Positions 33,161 through 42,806 are shown, counted from the stretch's first letter. The stretch is 64,000 nucleotides of DNA from Allorhizobium sonneratiae (GCF_023700755.1 NZ_JAMKOJ010000011.1:1-64000); one strand, 5' to 3'. Notes: generated from the sequence alone by a model not told the origin. Made by a program: numbers and translations.

Positions 33161-34981
33161 ATGACCCTGTCGCTCGGTCGCATGCTGACCGGATTGTTTC
33201 TTGCTGTCTTGCTGGTAATGGCCGCTCAGGGGGTTTATGCCATTGTCAGTCTGAACGGAATTTCCGAGGGCACGGAAACCTTTCTGAAAAAGCGTGTTCC
33301 AGCCCTTGTGGCACTTGGCCAGCTGAACAGCGATCTCGGTGATGTACGCGTTGCCCAGGGCGCCTATCTGAGCGCATCGGATGCCAGCCTGAAGGCAAAG
33401 CGGTTGCAGGATCTGGACAAGGCCGTCGCCAGTGTCGTCGATCAAACGCGTGCCTATGCCCCTTTCATCGTTGACAAGGAAGATCAGGATTACTTCGACA
33501 GTTTCAAAAAGGGCTGGGATAGCTATCTTGCTCATTGGCAGCAGATCAAGGCTGCCAGCGATGCAGGCGATGCATCGCAGGCAAGAGCCCTTTTCTATGG
33601 CGACACGCTGGATATCTATAACAAAACTGGCGATATCATTCAGGCGGCCATGGATGACCTGCAGACAAATGTCAATGAAGAGGGCAGCATCAATCTTCGC
33701 GGCGTGCACGATACCACCAGCACGACGCAGATTGCACTTGGGCTTGCCGTTGTTCTCGTTCTGGCATCAATTGTCATCAGTCGGCGGCGGATGATCGTGC
33801 CGATTGCTCAGATGACCTCCCAGATGAAAATTCTTTCCGGTGGCGATACGTCGCATGATGTGCCGTTCCGTGCGCGTCGTGATGAAATTGGCGCCATGGC
33901 CGCAGCGCTACAGATCTTCAAGGATGGCATTTTGCGCAACCGGGCACTGGAAGCCGAAGCGATTACGCAGAGGGAGCGGGCCGAGGCCGAAAAAATCCGA
34001 CTGCAGAAAGAGGCAGATGAGGCTGCCCAGCGCAAGCTGCAGGAGGCGACCGCAGGTCTTGCAGCCGGTCTGCAGAGGCTTGCAGCAGGTGACCTGAGCT
34101 TCCAGCTTACGGAAGCCTTCGCCCCGGAATTCGAGGCTCTGCGCCGCGATCTGAATACCGCTATCGGCCAGCTTGGGGCAACCATTGCCACGGTATCGGA
34201 ATCGGCGGTGGCCATTGGTGCCGGATCACGCGAGGTCAGCGACAGTGCCAATGATCTGTCGCGTCGTACGGAGCAACAGGCTGCCTCGCTGGAGCAGACG
34301 GCTGCGGCTCTTGACGAGATCACTGCCAATGTCTCCAATTCCACCAAGCGGGTGGCGGAAGCGCGCGATGTCGCCAAGCAGGCCAATGACGGCGCGGTGC
34401 AATCCGGCATCGTCGTGGCGGAAGCCATCAGCGCCATGCAGCGGATCGAACAATCCTCCAGCCAGATTTCCAACATCATCTCGGTCATTGACGAGATCGC
34501 CTTCCAGACCAATCTTCTGGCGTTGAATGCGGGTGTTGAGGCCGCCCGCGCCGGTGAAGCCGGACGAGGGTTTGCTGTTGTGGCCACAGAGGTGCGGGAA
34601 CTGGCACAGCGGTCGGCGCGGGCTGCCCGTGAAATCAAGGAGTTGATCAACAATTCTGTTCAGGAAGTGGAAAGCGGTGTGCGCAAGGTTGAGCAGACCG
34701 GTTCGGTGTTGAAATCGATCGAACATCATGTGACAACCATCAACAATCTGATGGAGGCTATCACCACGGCGTCGCGTGAACAGTCTGTCGGGCTTTCCGA
34801 GGTCAATACTGCTGTCAATCAAATGGATCAGGTGACCCAGCAGAACGCTGCGATGGTCGAGGAAGCCAATGCCGCCAGTGCCAATCTTGCACAGGAAAGC
34901 CAGCGGCTGCAATCCTTGGTAGGTGGCTTCAAGGTTCAGGCCGGCGATAGACGCGGGCAAGCGCTGCAGAGGGCAGCGTGA
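33161..34981 (+). CDS. Methyl-accepting chemotaxis protein
   Basis: 606 residues. TM1 is at about 7-30, a four-helix-bundle-type periplasmic sensor of about 155 residues follows, and TM2 (LGLAVVLVLASIVISRR) is near 192-208. A HAMP domain (about 210-262) and a second HAMP-like segment near 300-350 precede the signalling domain with the conserved hairpin [20 protein letters not shown]. It detects an unknown ligand and signals to CheA/CheW. The C terminus (RRGQALQRAA) has no CheR-docking pentapeptide. GGAGAG lies before the ATG. Confidence 0.95.
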   Translation: MTLSLGRMLTGLFLAVLLVMAAQGVYAIVSLNGISEGTETFLKKRVPALVALGQLNSDLGDVRVAQGAYLSASDASLKAKRLQDLDKAVASVVDQTRAYAPFIVDKEDQDYFDSFKKGWDSYLAHWQQIKAASDAGDASQARALFYGDTLDIYNKTGDIIQAAMDDLQTNVNEEGSINLRGVHDTTSTTQIALGLAVVLVLASIVISRRRMIVPIAQMTSQMKILSGGDTSHDVPFRARRDEIGAMAAALQIFKDGILRNRALEAEAITQRERAEAEKIRLQKEADEAAQRKLQEATAGLAAGLQRLAAGDLSFQLTEAFAPEFEALRRDLNTAIGQLGATIATVSESAVAIGAGSREVSDSANDLSRRTEQQAASLEQTAAALDEITANVSNSTKRVAEARDVAKQANDGAVQSGIVVAEAISAMQRIEQSSSQISNIISVIDEIAFQTNLLALNAGVEAARAGEAGRGFAVVATEVRELAQRSARAAREIKELINNSVQEVESGVRKVEQTGSVLKSIEHHVTTINNLMEAITTASREQSVGLSEVNTAVNQMDQVTQQNAAMVEEANAASANLAQESQRLQSLVGGFKVQAGDRRGQALQRAA

Positions 34982-34995
34982 TTTTCTGGAACCGT

Positions 34996-35029
34996 TAGAG
35001 TATTTCCATGAAACAGTGAAATTCTCTAG
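34996..35029 (+). repeat. Rhizobial dispersed repeat, module 2 only, copy E
   Basis: TAGAGTATTTCCATGAAACA and GTGAAATTCTCTAG form a hairpin just after the chemoreceptor stop. Confidence 0.7.
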
Positions 35030-35103
35030 GTGCCGCGCCTCTGCCCCGGTTATCTGGACAGAGGCTGCGGCACCTCTTGTTTTTGCCACGGGAGTCGATT
35101 ACG

Positions 35104-35119
35104 TTGACGTGCACGTCAA
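35104..35119. promoter_or_regulatory. 16-bp perfect palindrome, probable operator
   Basis: TTGACGTGCACGTCAA lies 21 bp before the ATG at 35141 and just before the ribosome binding site AAGGAG. Symmetry and placement suggest a repressor or MerR-type activator site for the small gene that follows. The binding protein is unknown. Confidence 0.55.
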
Positions 35120-35140
35120 TATTGCTGCAAGGAGTTTTTC

Positions 35141-35527
35141 ATGAGTGAACTTGTAACCCGCATTGCCGACAATGTCGGGATTACGCCGGATCAGGCGGAA
35201 AAGGCGCTTGGCATGATGCTGACCTTTCTTGAAAAGGAAGGCGATGAGGCTGCCGTCAGCCGCATGATCGCTGCCATGCCCGGCGCGCCTGAACTTTTGG
35301 CGCAAGGCAAGAGCGGCGCCAAGGGAGGTGGCCTTCTCGGAGGGCTGATGAGCGCCATGGGTGGCGGTATCATGGCACTTGGCCAACAATTGATGAGCCT
35401 TGGTCTCGGCATGGGCGAAATCAGTGCGCTTGCCAAGGAAACCATGGCGGTTGCCCGCGAGCATGCAGGAAATGACGTGGTCGATGAGGTGGTTGCATCT
35501 GTTCCAGGTCTGGGCCAGTTCGTCTGA
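35141..35527 (+). CDS. Small DUF2267-like protein
   Basis: 128 residues. An N-terminal helical block (LVTRIADNVGITPDQAEKALGMMLTFLEKEG) is joined by a Gly/Met-rich segment (GGLLGGLMSAMGGGIMALGQQ) to a C-terminal helix and Val-rich end. The pattern resembles DUF2267-type small proteins of rhizobia, with moderate confidence. No catalytic residues are visible. AAGGAG precedes the ATG, and a perfect palindrome lies just upstream. Confidence 0.7.
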   Translation: MSELVTRIADNVGITPDQAEKALGMMLTFLEKEGDEAAVSRMIAAMPGAPELLAQGKSGAKGGGLLGGLMSAMGGGIMALGQQLMSLGLGMGEISALAKETMAVAREHAGNDVVDEVVASVPGLGQFV

Positions 35528-35982
35528 ACCTTTGCAGCGATTGGGGCAGCAGGCCCATTTGTAGTACCGGGCGGCTTGCCCGTCGTTCTGTCGCCCCCTT
35601 TCAGAATAGGTACCAGAGAGCAATTTCAGCAAAGTATCATACGGTTTTGCCTCTGGAATTGCGTAAAAACGAAGAGTTAGAGCGTTTCCGTGTTTCCGTA
35701 AAACACCGAAACGCTCTCATAATCCCTTTCATGCCTTGGATAAGAATGCGTCATCACAATCTGGTATTGAAAACCGGATTGAGGATGCCGTGAACCCGGA
35801 AGATTTCATCAGGCAGATGAAAACCAAGGCTCTCTCCGACACATGGCCAGGCGATATCTGATCGTTGTTTTATTCTACAACAATCAGAATGATTACGGTT
35901 GTAAGACTTCTTTAAAAAGCTGCTGTCACTCTCTGCTTAAAAGTGACAGGGCCTGTTACGTGGCCCAAAATCGGGGCGTGTC
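35528..35982. other. 455-bp intergenic region
   Basis: Holds dispersed-repeat copy F (35614-35720). A 23-codon frame from GTG 35790 to 35861 (VNPEDFIRQMKTKALSDTWP then GDI) has only a weak ribosome binding site and may be a gene fragment. The last 120 bp probably carry the promoter of the next chemoreceptor. Confidence 0.5.
35614..35720 (+). repeat. Rhizobial dispersed repeat, two-module type, copy F
   Basis: Module 1 (CAGAGAGCAATTTCAGCAAA ... ACGGTTTTGCC) and module 2 (AGAGCGTTTCCGTG ... CACCGAAACGCTCT) are both present. Confidence 0.75.
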
Positions 35983-38160
35983 ATGAGGGTGAAGTTGAAA
36001 ACCGTTTCAGGGCGATTGATGCTGTCGGCAGGCATTGCGATGGCTACAGCCATTGTATGCTACACGGTTTATAGCGGATGGCGTTCAAGTGTCCGGGTCG
36101 ATCATGATGTGATGACGCTGGCAACGCAAACTGCCGCCGTGGTTGCAAAGGATGTGGCCGTTGATTTGACCGACGCTGTTTCTGCCGGAAACAGCATGGC
36201 AGGGGCTATCTCCGGCCTTATGGGGGGTGGCGTTCTGGAGCGAAAGGATGTCGTCGCCCTTTTGAAGGGTGTTCCTGAGCACTATCCCGATATTTTTGGG
36301 TCCTGGATGTGCGAAGTGCCAGATGCACCGCAGGCGCTGAAACTCACAGGTTCAGAAGGGACCAACAAGGTCGGTCTCTTCACCGCCTACTGGACCAAAG
36401 GTGATAATGGTGGGCTCGATTTTTCCACCTGGGTTACCAACACCACCGATCAATGGTATGCCGGGCCGCTGTCCAGTGGTAAGAGCATGATCTCTGAACC
36501 CTATGTGACCAATATGGGTAAGCTTGTCACATCGGTCAGTGTACCGGTGAAGGTCGGCGACAAGATCGTCGGTCTTGCTGGTGTCGATGTGAAACTGGAC
36601 GATCTCGCCAGCAAGTTTGAGAGGATACGGCCCTTCAAAACTGGTCGGGTTCTGCTGGTGGCCAGCAATTCCAAATGGCTGGTTGCGCCAGAAAAGGATC
36701 TTTTGAGCAAGGTCTATGCCGATCCGGGTGCCGATGCGTTGAAAGCGTCGCTGGCAGATGGTCAGATGCGGGTCGTAACCGGCTTTGCCGATGGCCGTGT
36801 CCGGCTCATCTATCCCTTCACCGCCCACGGCATGAACAAGACCTGGGCAGCCATCCTCGACGTTCCGGCAGAAACCTTCACCACCCCGGTTGTGGCTGAA
36901 ATCCGCTCGACGGCGATTGGCGGTCTTATTCTGCTGCTGGTGTCGCTGGGCGTGATCTATGCCGTGTCGAAATTTCTGGTTCGCCGTCCGCTGGAAGCCT
37001 TCGAGGCCAGCGTGCAGCAGATGGCGTCGGGCCGCTATGATCAGCCGGTGTCCGGCACCGACCGTGCCGATGAATTCGGCACACTGGCAAAGGCGATGGA
37101 GAGATTTCGCCATGATCTGGCCGAGGGACGGAATGCTCAGGCCGAACAGGAAAAGTTGCGCACGAGCGTCGAAAGCGAACGCGAGCGGCAATCGGCGCTG
37201 GAACAGGCCAAGGCTGAAGACCTTCGCCATTTCGTCGTCGAGGTGAAATCCGGTTTCGATGCTTTGGCAACGGGCGATCTCAGCGTGCGGATGACGGCTC
37301 CGCTTGCGCCGGAATTCGAACCGATCCGGCAGAATTTCAACGCCTCTGTGGCAGCCCTTGAAGAGACGATCGGCTCTGTCGTTCATGCTGTCCATACGAT
37401 TCGCTCAGGCCTTGGCGAGATTTCTGCCGCTTCCGACGATCTGGCGCGCCGCACCGAACAGCAGGCCGCCTCCCTGGAGGAGACAATTGCCGCCTTGAAC
37501 GAAGTGTCCGGCGGCGTCAACGACACGGCGGAAGGCGCAAGCCATGCGCACCGCACCGTGCAAAAGGCCCGTGACGACGCCGAAAAGGGCGGAAGGATTG
37601 TCACCGAGGCGATCGAGGCGATGACGGCCATTCAGGGCTCGTCAGAGAAGATCGGCAATATCATCGGGGTCATTGACGAGATCGCCTTCCAGACGAATCT
37701 TCTGGCGCTGAATGCCGGTGTTGAAGCAGCCCGTGCAGGCGATGCGGGCAAGGGTTTTGCCGTCGTTGCCCAGGAAGTGCGTGAACTGGCACAACGTTCC
37801 GCCCAGGCGGCGCGGGAAATCAAGGCGCTGGTCTCCACCTCCAGCGATCAGGTCAAGACCGGGGTTGATCTGGTCAGCGCCTCGGGCAAATCCTTGAATG
37901 ACATCGCCGCCTATGTCGTCGACATGAGCACGACCATCGACAATATTGCCAAATCCGCCCGTGAACAGGCCGCAAGCCTCAAGGAAGTCACGGTTGCCGG
38001 CAGCCAGATGGATCAGGTCACCCAGCAGAACGCCGCCATGGTCGAAGAAACCTCGGCAGCCGCACTCAGCCTGACGGAAGAAACTGAAATGCTGGCCAAT
38101 CTCGTCGGCCGTTTCAAGGTGGGGCGTGCTGAAACGTCAATGCCGCGCCGCGCGGCGTGA
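35983..38160 (+). CDS. Methyl-accepting chemotaxis protein with dCache-like sensor
   Basis: 725 residues. TM1 (LMLSAGIAMATAIVCYTVYSG) is at about 12-32. A periplasmic sensor of about 270 residues has dCache features: DIFGSWMCEVPDA, WYAGPLSSGKSMISEPYV and VSVPVKVGDKIVGLAGVDVKLDDL. TM2 (STAIGGLILLLVSLGVIYAVS) is near 307-327, followed by HAMP and the signalling domain with [20 protein letters not shown]. dCache sensors usually bind amino acids or organic acids. The C terminus (MPRRAA) lacks a CheR tether. Start is ATG 35983. Confidence 0.95.
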   Translation: MRVKLKTVSGRLMLSAGIAMATAIVCYTVYSGWRSSVRVDHDVMTLATQTAAVVAKDVAVDLTDAVSAGNSMAGAISGLMGGGVLERKDVVALLKGVPEHYPDIFGSWMCEVPDAPQALKLTGSEGTNKVGLFTAYWTKGDNGGLDFSTWVTNTTDQWYAGPLSSGKSMISEPYVTNMGKLVTSVSVPVKVGDKIVGLAGVDVKLDDLASKFERIRPFKTGRVLLVASNSKWLVAPEKDLLSKVYADPGADALKASLADGQMRVVTGFADGRVRLIYPFTAHGMNKTWAAILDVPAETFTTPVVAEIRSTAIGGLILLLVSLGVIYAVSKFLVRRPLEAFEASVQQMASGRYDQPVSGTDRADEFGTLAKAMERFRHDLAEGRNAQAEQEKLRTSVESERERQSALEQAKAEDLRHFVVEVKSGFDALATGDLSVRMTAPLAPEFEPIRQNFNASVAALEETIGSVVHAVHTIRSGLGEISAASDDLARRTEQQAASLEETIAALNEVSGGVNDTAEGASHAHRTVQKARDDAEKGGRIVTEAIEAMTAIQGSSEKIGNIIGVIDEIAFQTNLLALNAGVEAARAGDAGKGFAVVAQEVRELAQRSAQAAREIKALVSTSSDQVKTGVDLVSASGKSLNDIAAYVVDMSTTIDNIAKSAREQAASLKEVTVAGSQMDQVTQQNAAMVEETSAAALSLTEETEMLANLVGRFKVGRAETSMPRRAA

Positions 38161-38185
38161 GCAACGACTCATCAAGGGCAGTTAA

Positions 38186-38215
38186 AGCGCCGGTCTCTTG
38201 CAAAAGACCGGCGCT
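38186..38215 (+). terminator. Rho-independent terminator of the chemoreceptor
   Basis: 11-bp stem AGCGCCGGTCT / AGACCGGCGCT with an 8-nt loop, just after the stop at 38160. The T-run is weak (CTATG). Confidence 0.75.
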
Positions 38216-38336
38216 CTATGCCTCACAGCACTGTAGATAAGGGAGGCATTCCTGTCTTGTTAAAACGGCTGCATATCATGCAAGGATGCAGCCGTGTAAA
38301 CGTCCTGCGTGAATTGAGTAGCCGGGAGAGCCTGTC

Positions 38337-39074
38337 TTGCTTGTTGCACAGTTGACCGACATTCACGCCAGCCCGGCCAGTGATAATATCGCACGGTTCG
38401 AGGCAGCCCTTGTCTGGCTGAAAAGCCTGCGCCCGGATATCCTTGTCGTCACCGGCGATCTTGTCGATGATGGCTGGGCAGAGGGCTATCGGACAGTGAA
38501 AGATCTGCTCGATGCACTCGATCATCCCGTCTTTGTGCTGCCGGGAAATGCCGATGACAAAGGTCTTTTGCAGACGATGATGCCGGAACGGATTAAGACG
38601 CGCCCGGATGGAGCCATGCATTTTGTCCATCGGTGTGAGACGGTGCAGATCATCGGTGTGGATGTCTGTGTTGAGGGTCAAGCGTATGGCGATATCACGC
38701 CCCATTTGCCATGGCTTGAGGCGACCCTTAACGGGCTTTGCGGTGATTCCGCCTTGATCTTCATGCATCATCCCGTTTTTGCAAGCGGTATCGATGTGCT
38801 GGATGAGGCGATGTGCAGGGGGGTGGACGGTTTGCGGGCCATTTTGTCGTCTGCCTCTGTGCCGCCTCTTGCCATCTGCTCCGGTCATGTTCACAGACCG
38901 ATGGCCAGTGCATTTGCGGGCATTCCCGCCTTTATCTGCGGATCGATCTGCCCGGCAAATCCCTTGTGGCTGCATTCCTCTGTTGTACCTTCAGCACCCG
39001 ATCCGGCAGCTTTGATGATCCATGATATCTGCAATGGCCGCCTTGTGAGCAGCCATGTGTCGCTTCCCTCCTGA
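38337..39074 (+). CDS. Metallophosphoesterase, CpdA-like
   Basis: 245 residues starting at TTG 38337, 6 bases after CGGGAGAG. All calcineurin-fold metal motifs are present: QLTDIH (Asp8, His10), TGDLVDDGW (40-48), PGNADD, FMHHPVF and CSGHVHR. Layout and length match cyclic-nucleotide phosphodiesterases of the CpdA/Icc type and glycerophosphodiesterases of the GpdQ type. Two metals activate water to cleave a phosphodiester in the cytoplasm. The exact substrate is not given by the sequence. Confidence 0.87.
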   Translation: MLVAQLTDIHASPASDNIARFEAALVWLKSLRPDILVVTGDLVDDGWAEGYRTVKDLLDALDHPVFVLPGNADDKGLLQTMMPERIKTRPDGAMHFVHRCETVQIIGVDVCVEGQAYGDITPHLPWLEATLNGLCGDSALIFMHHPVFASGIDVLDEAMCRGVDGLRAILSSASVPPLAICSGHVHRPMASAFAGIPAFICGSICPANPLWLHSSVVPSAPDPAALMIHDICNGRLVSSHVSLPS

Positions 39075-39089
39075 CAAGTGTTTTGCCGA

Positions 39090-40742
39090 TCAGGCCGTTC
39101 CCCGGATCTCTGACAGGGTCCGTGTCGGCGTGATCGCCTCGGCGTCCAGCCTGATTTCGATGATCGACGGCTTGCCGGAGGCGCGGGCGCGCTCGAAGGC
39201 GGCGGCAAAGTCTTGCGTAGCCTCGACCCGTTCGCCGTGGCCGCCATAGGCTTCGGCAAAGGCCTTGAAATCGGGGTTAATGAGATCGGTGCCGCTGACC
39301 CGGCCCGGATATTCGCGCTCCTGATGCATGCGGATCGTGCCATAGGTGCCATTGTTGATGAGAAGCACGATGATCGGCCAGCCATAACGGACGGCGGTGA
39401 TGAATTCCTGCCCGTGCATCATGAAACAGCCGTCACCGGCAAAGCAGATCACCTCGCGCTCCGGAAAAAGCGCCTTGGCGGCGACGGCGGCAGGCAGGCC
39501 ATAACCCATGGAGCCGGAGGTGGGGGCGGCCTGGGTATTATAGCCCTGAAAGCGATGGAAGCGGTGCAGCCAGGTGGCATAATTGCCTGCACCATTGGTA
39601 AAGATCGTGTCCTTTGCAGTATTGGCCTCGATCCAGTTCATGATTGGCCCCATCTGCACCGCGCCCGGCCCGGTTTCCGGCGGCGTCGACCAGTTGAGAT
39701 AGGCCGTATGCATGGCGGCGGTACGGTTTGTCCAGACCGGCTTGTCTGCCGGTTTCAGACCGCCAAGGGCTGCAACGAAATCCATCGGGCTGGCGGTAAT
39801 AGCGAGATCGGGGCGATAGACCCGGCCGAGTTCGGAAGGGTCAGGATAGACATGCACCAATTGCTGCTTCGGATAGGGACTGTCGATCAGCGTATAGGAG
39901 GAGGACGGCATTTCGGAAAAGCGCCCGCCGATCAGCAGCACAAGGTCGGCCTCCCTGATCTCTTTCGCCAGCGCCGGATTGATGCCGATGCCGACATCCC
40001 CGGCATAAGAAGGATGGAGATGGTCAAACAGCATCTGGCGGCGGAAGGAGCAGCCGACGGGTAGTTTCCAGTCATCGGCAAAGCGCTGGAAGGCGCAAAC
40101 GGCCTCTTCGTCCCAGCGGGTGCCGCCGAGAATGGCGATGGGTCGTTTGGCCGCCTTCAGCCGTTCGCCAAGCTCGGCAATCTGCGACGGGCCGGGATGG
40201 GCAGCAACCGGCATATAAGGTTTTGCGACCGGCGCATCGGCCTCTTCCACCAGTATGTCTTCCGGCAGTGTCAGCACGACCGGGCCGGGGCGACCGGAAG
40301 TGGCGACGGCAAAGGCGCGGGTGATGAATTCGGGAATGCGCGCCACATCGTCGATTTCGCCGACCCATTTGGCAAATTCAGTGAAGGCGCGGCGATATTC
40401 CACCTCCTGAAAGGCTTCGCGCTCGCGCATATTACGGGCAACCTGACCGATGAATAGGATCATCGGCACGGAATCCTGCCGGGCAATGTGCAGGCCGGCC
40501 GTGGCATTGGTGGCGCCCGGGCCGCGTGTTACCATGCAGATGCCCGGTTCGCCGGTCAGCCGGCCCCAGCAATCAGCCATCATCGCCGCCCCGCCTTCCT
40601 GACGGCAGACCACGGTGTCGATGCCGCTGTCGTAAAGAGCATCGAGAACGGCCAGATAGCTTTCGCCCGGCACGCAGGCCACACGGCTGACGCCATTGGC
40701 TTTCAGGGCTTCAACGATCAATTGTCCGCCGGTTCTTTGCAT
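39090..40742 (-). CDS. ThDP-dependent enzyme, acetolactate-synthase-like
   Basis: 550 residues, typical three-domain length. The catalytic Glu is in CRQEGGAAMMA (Glu49), and the ThDP/Mg motif GDGCFMMHGQEFITAVRYG ... LLINN is in the C-terminal domain. It is not clearly IlvB: no regulatory subunit gene is nearby, and the FAD-like central domain is diverged. It may act in keto-acid or C2 metabolism. A DMT exporter gene starts the same operon, with a 30-bp gap, so the enzyme may be tied to a compound that is exported. Confidence 0.87.
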   Translation of the reverse strand: MQRTGGQLIVEALKANGVSRVACVPGESYLAVLDALYDSGIDTVVCRQEGGAAMMADCWGRLTGEPGICMVTRGPGATNATAGLHIARQDSVPMILFIGQVARNMREREAFQEVEYRRAFTEFAKWVGEIDDVARIPEFITRAFAVATSGRPGPVVLTLPEDILVEEADAPVAKPYMPVAAHPGPSQIAELGERLKAAKRPIAILGGTRWDEEAVCAFQRFADDWKLPVGCSFRRQMLFDHLHPSYAGDVGIGINPALAKEIREADLVLLIGGRFSEMPSSSYTLIDSPYPKQQLVHVYPDPSELGRVYRPDLAITASPMDFVAALGGLKPADKPVWTNRTAAMHTAYLNWSTPPETGPGAVQMGPIMNWIEANTAKDTIFTNGAGNYATWLHRFHRFQGYNTQAAPTSGSMGYGLPAAVAAKALFPEREVICFAGDGCFMMHGQEFITAVRYGWPIIVLLINNGTYGTIRMHQEREYPGRVSGTDLINPDFKAFAEAYGGHGERVEATQDFAAAFERARASGKPSIIEIRLDAEAITPTRTLSEIRGTA

Positions 40743-40772
40743 GGGGATGATCCTTGTCGATCGAGTTTAAGG

Positions 40773-41738
40773 TCAGGGCTGCGGCGTGTCAGGTGCGCTG
40801 GAGACGGGACCGGAGGCCCGTTTGCGTTCGCGCCAGATGATATAAAGCCCGGAGGCGATGATGATGGTGATGCCAAGCCATTTCAGCCCGTCCGGCAGGG
40901 CGTTGAACACCAGCCAGCTGAACAGCGTGCCGGTGACGATTTCCAGATATTGCAAAGGGGCAAGCAGCGAGGCCGGGGCAGAGCGATAGGCAAAGACGCC
41001 CAGCGTGCTGGCCATGGTGGCTGTGACGCCGACGCCGAACAGCCAGAGCATGGCGTTTGTGGTGGGTATGACCGGTGTGAAGCTGCCGGTATGGAAGGTG
41101 ATGAGCATCAGCAGGCAGGAAAAAAACAGTCCCGCCAGTCCGGTGTTGACCTGCATTACAAAAGCATCCTGTTGCCGTGACAAAAGCCGTGTCAGGATGG
41201 CAAAGACGGCAATGGCAAAGGCGGAGACCACCGGCAGCAGCGCAATGACCCCGAACATCTGAAAACTGGGCTGGATGACGAGCAGCGTGCCGAAAAAGCC
41301 GACACCACAGGCGCTGTAGCGTCGCCAGCCGATGGTTTCGCCAAGGAAAATGCTGCTGAGAACGGTCAGGATGATCGGCTCGACGAAGAAGATCGCCAGA
41401 GCATCGGCCAGCGCCATGACGCGCAGTGCCGCAACGAAGCTGATCATCGATAAAAACACCATGGCCCCGCGCAGGACATGCAGGCCGGTATTGCGCCAGG
41501 ATGAGCGTGTGGCGGAGTGCCGGATCATCACCACGGGAAGGGCAAAGAGGATCTGGAAGACAAAGCGCGCCGTGACGATTTCCAGTGTCGGCAGGGTTTC
41601 AGTGGCCAGTTTGGAAAAGACATCGATCAGCGGCGAGACCAGAACCGACAGCACCATCATCATCAGCCCGAAGCTGACACCGGAAAGAGGCGTCTTCAGC
41701 GGCATCTGTGCCGAAGGTGAAGAGGAGGGGGATGCCAT
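40773..41738 (-). CDS. EamA/DMT-family transporter
   Basis: 321 residues from ATG 41738 (AAAGG upstream; ATG 41780 is an alternative). Ten transmembrane segments and two EamA repeats are seen, with the typical ETLPTLEIVTARFVFQILFALP and a second repeat ending LFSWLVFNALPDGLKWLGITIII. DMT proteins export amino acids or metabolites. It lies upstream of, and probably in one operon with, the ThDP enzyme. Confidence 0.88.
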   Translation of the reverse strand: MASPSSSPSAQMPLKTPLSGVSFGLMMMVLSVLVSPLIDVFSKLATETLPTLEIVTARFVFQILFALPVVMIRHSATRSSWRNTGLHVLRGAMVFLSMISFVAALRVMALADALAIFFVEPIILTVLSSIFLGETIGWRRYSACGVGFFGTLLVIQPSFQMFGVIALLPVVSAFAIAVFAILTRLLSRQQDAFVMQVNTGLAGLFFSCLLMLITFHTGSFTPVIPTTNAMLWLFGVGVTATMASTLGVFAYRSAPASLLAPLQYLEIVTGTLFSWLVFNALPDGLKWLGITIIIASGLYIIWRERKRASGPVSSAPDTPQP

Positions 41739-41852
41739 GATCAGCCTTTTCAATGTCCTGTAATGTCCGGTTCCTGTCATGCCCGGGCCGCTTTTCAGGT
41801 TCAGCTTATACCGCCGCAGACGATGTGTGACACGTGAATTTCCGGCATGGAG

Positions 41853-42806
41853 TCATGCTGAAATGGAATGAATGAGGTCTGCTTCAACCGCGTGGAAAGT
41901 CCACCGGGCAAAATCTGCCATGGCGTCGTCGCGGCCAATCTCGTTCAGCGTTTCATGGCGCATGGAGGGGTAGATGGTCATTGTGATATCGTTGAGCCCG
42001 GCTTTTTTCAGGGTCTGACCCAGCCAACGGGTTGCATCGGCCTTGTTGGTCGCCGGATCTTCGCCACCACCGACAAGATGTATCGGAAGGTCGCGTGGCA
42101 GGCGGGCAAGCCGGTCCGGAATGGCGGTGCGGGTCGCCATCTCCATGACGTCGAGCCAGAGGGAGATGCTGGCGGAAAAGCCGCAGAGCGGATCGGCAAT
42201 ATAGCGGTCGACTTCGGCGGCATCGCAGCTCAGCCAGTCGAACAGGGTGCGGTGGTTTGGAATGGCCTTGCCCCAGGCCTCGAAGGTGGCGCGCGGCAGA
42301 ATGGCGCTCGGCACATCGGAGCCCTTGAGTGCCCTTTCAATGCTCAGGACAATACGGGCAAAACGGCCGGAAAGGCCAAGATTGAAATTGGAATTCCAGA
42401 TGGCCAGCCCCTGAAACCGGTCCGGATAGGTCGTTGCGGTTCTCAGCGCAATCAGTCCGCCCATGGAATGGCCGAAGAGAATGACCGGCAGGTCTGGATG
42501 ATTGGCCAGCGCGAAATCGCGCATGGTCTTGACATCGTCCACCACCTTTTCAACCCCGCTCCTCAGGGCAAAACGCCCCTGTGGCGTATCTTTGGTCCGG
42601 GTCTGGCCATGGCCGCGATGGTCATGGGCATAGACGTGAAACCCAAGGGCGGCCATGAATTCGGCAAAGGCCTGATAGCGGCCCGCATGTTCGGCAAGGC
42701 CATGGCAGAGGATGAGGATGCCCTGCGCTTTTGTCTGTGCATCCTGACGGTGATAGGCAAGGCGCGCGCCATCGGCTGTCGCCAGATAAGATGTTTGTTG
42801 AAACAC
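41853..42806 (-). CDS. Alpha/beta hydrolase, monoacylglycerol-lipase-like
   Basis: 317 residues of the Hydrolase_4 type. The oxyanion region LCHGLAEHAGRY (33-44), HDHRGHGQT (61-69), nucleophile GHSMGG (Ser114), and a C-terminal His in SMRHETLNE give a full catalytic triad with an Asp in GGGEDPAT. It probably hydrolyses monoacylglycerols or lysophospholipids. No signal peptide, so cytoplasmic. It is divergent from the RNase T2 gene. Confidence 0.9.
   Translation of the reverse strand: MFQQTSYLATADGARLAYHRQDAQTKAQGILILCHGLAEHAGRYQAFAEFMAALGFHVYAHDHRGHGQTRTKDTPQGRFALRSGVEKVVDDVKTMRDFALANHPDLPVILFGHSMGGLIALRTATTYPDRFQGLAIWNSNFNLGLSGRFARIVLSIERALKGSDVPSAILPRATFEAWGKAIPNHRTLFDWLSCDAAEVDRYIADPLCGFSASISLWLDVMEMATRTAIPDRLARLPRDLPIHLVGGGEDPATNKADATRWLGQTLKKAGLNDITMTIYPSMRHETLNEIGRDDAMADFARWTFHAVEADLIHSISA

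Noticed and set aside
35790..35861. 23-codon frame after repeat copy F
   Set aside because: Weak ribosome binding site and no recognisable protein; possibly a gene fragment, not listed as a gene.
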